A model generated the notes under the pieces. It had not been told where the DNA came from. It was given only the letters and a program-made list of their open reading frames with translations, and ran no database searches. A stretch of DNA of 44,999 nucleotides from Latilactobacillus fuchuensis DSM 14340 = JCM 11249 (GTDB taxonomy: Bacteria > Bacillota > Bacilli > Lactobacillales > Lactobacillaceae), in the NCBI RefSeq assembly GCF_000615805.1, contig NZ_BAMJ01000018.1, positions 1 through 44,999 of the forward strand, read 5' to 3'. Shown here piece after piece: positions 44,966-44,999 of this stretch (positions are counted from its first letter, which is position 1; the number at the start of each line of letters is the position of its first letter). The position numbers and the translations under genes are program-made.

Positions 44966-44999
44966 ATATTTTTTCATTATTGTCACTTTAAATGAATCG

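Overview
The window looks like a chromosomal segment of a low-GC Lactobacillaceae bacterium, most likely Latilactobacillus (sakei/curvatus group). The evidence is the gene content: Spx, MecA, ClpE with a CtsR box, DUF1827, a complete upper mevalonate operon, class III ribonucleotide reductase, BceAB-type peptide-sensing modules and a CopYB copper locus. The genus is inferred from overall resemblance, not from a database search. No tRNA, rRNA, insertion sequence or CRISPR array was found.

Layout. 1-3.4 kb: tail of a competence/proteolysis locus (partial CDS, mecA), spx, a metallo-beta-lactamase-fold hydrolase. 2.6-8.2 kb: a DUF975 membrane protein and a BceAB-like ABC transporter, divergent from their two-component system. 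8.2-12.6 kb: a catabolite-controlled PTS EIIC gene and nrdD-nrdG. 12.8-15.4 kb: copY-copB. 15.4-17.8 kb: ptsH-ptsI and a small gene. 18-24.3 kb: clpE, a DUF1827 gene, an unsecreted MucBP/SH3-like protein, prfC. 24.4-31.6 kb: CorC-like protein, AI-2E permease, GNAT acetyltransferase, Ntdp phosphatase, mutY, recX and a 59-aa membrane peptide. 31.6-34.1 kb: RlmD-type methyltransferase, DUF805, deoxyribosyltransferase. 34.2-38.8 kb: a probable large structured RNA, then mvaS-mvaA-thiolase. 39-45 kb: DUF1659/DUF2922 pair, M50-like protease pair, a TIM-barrel isomerase, an AbrB/Doc toxin-antitoxin pair and an amino-acid ABC transporter.

Two things stand out. First, a family of about 125-nt repeat units forms four blocks (4 units after prfC; 5 units plus a truncated sixth after the 157-aa membrane protein; 3 after mvaS; 1 after the 100-aa hypothetical protein). 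Every block starts at, or overlaps, a stop codon and lies in the sense direction of that gene. Each unit can fold into one long imperfect hairpin whose stems differ between units but stay complementary, around a conserved asymmetric internal loop (TGAG-N-A opposite CGGAA or CACAGGAA). Two other roughly 160-bp elements, after the DUF1827 and MucBP genes, share this architecture. Second, the gene-free stretch at 34.2-34.7 kb has a good minus-strand promoter, a strong minus-strand terminator, and a 17-bp helix joining the two ends of the roughly 470-nt transcript they predict. This looks like an orphan large structured non-coding RNA.

Caution on quality: eight genes (a PTS EIIC gene, nrdG, ptsI, clpE, the AI-2E permease, recX, rlmD, the amino-acid ABC permease) are broken by what is in each case explained by one missing base in a short homopolymer. 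Restoring one base gives a normal-length protein every time. Systematic sequencing error is far more likely than true gene decay, so the broken entries should be read as probably functional.
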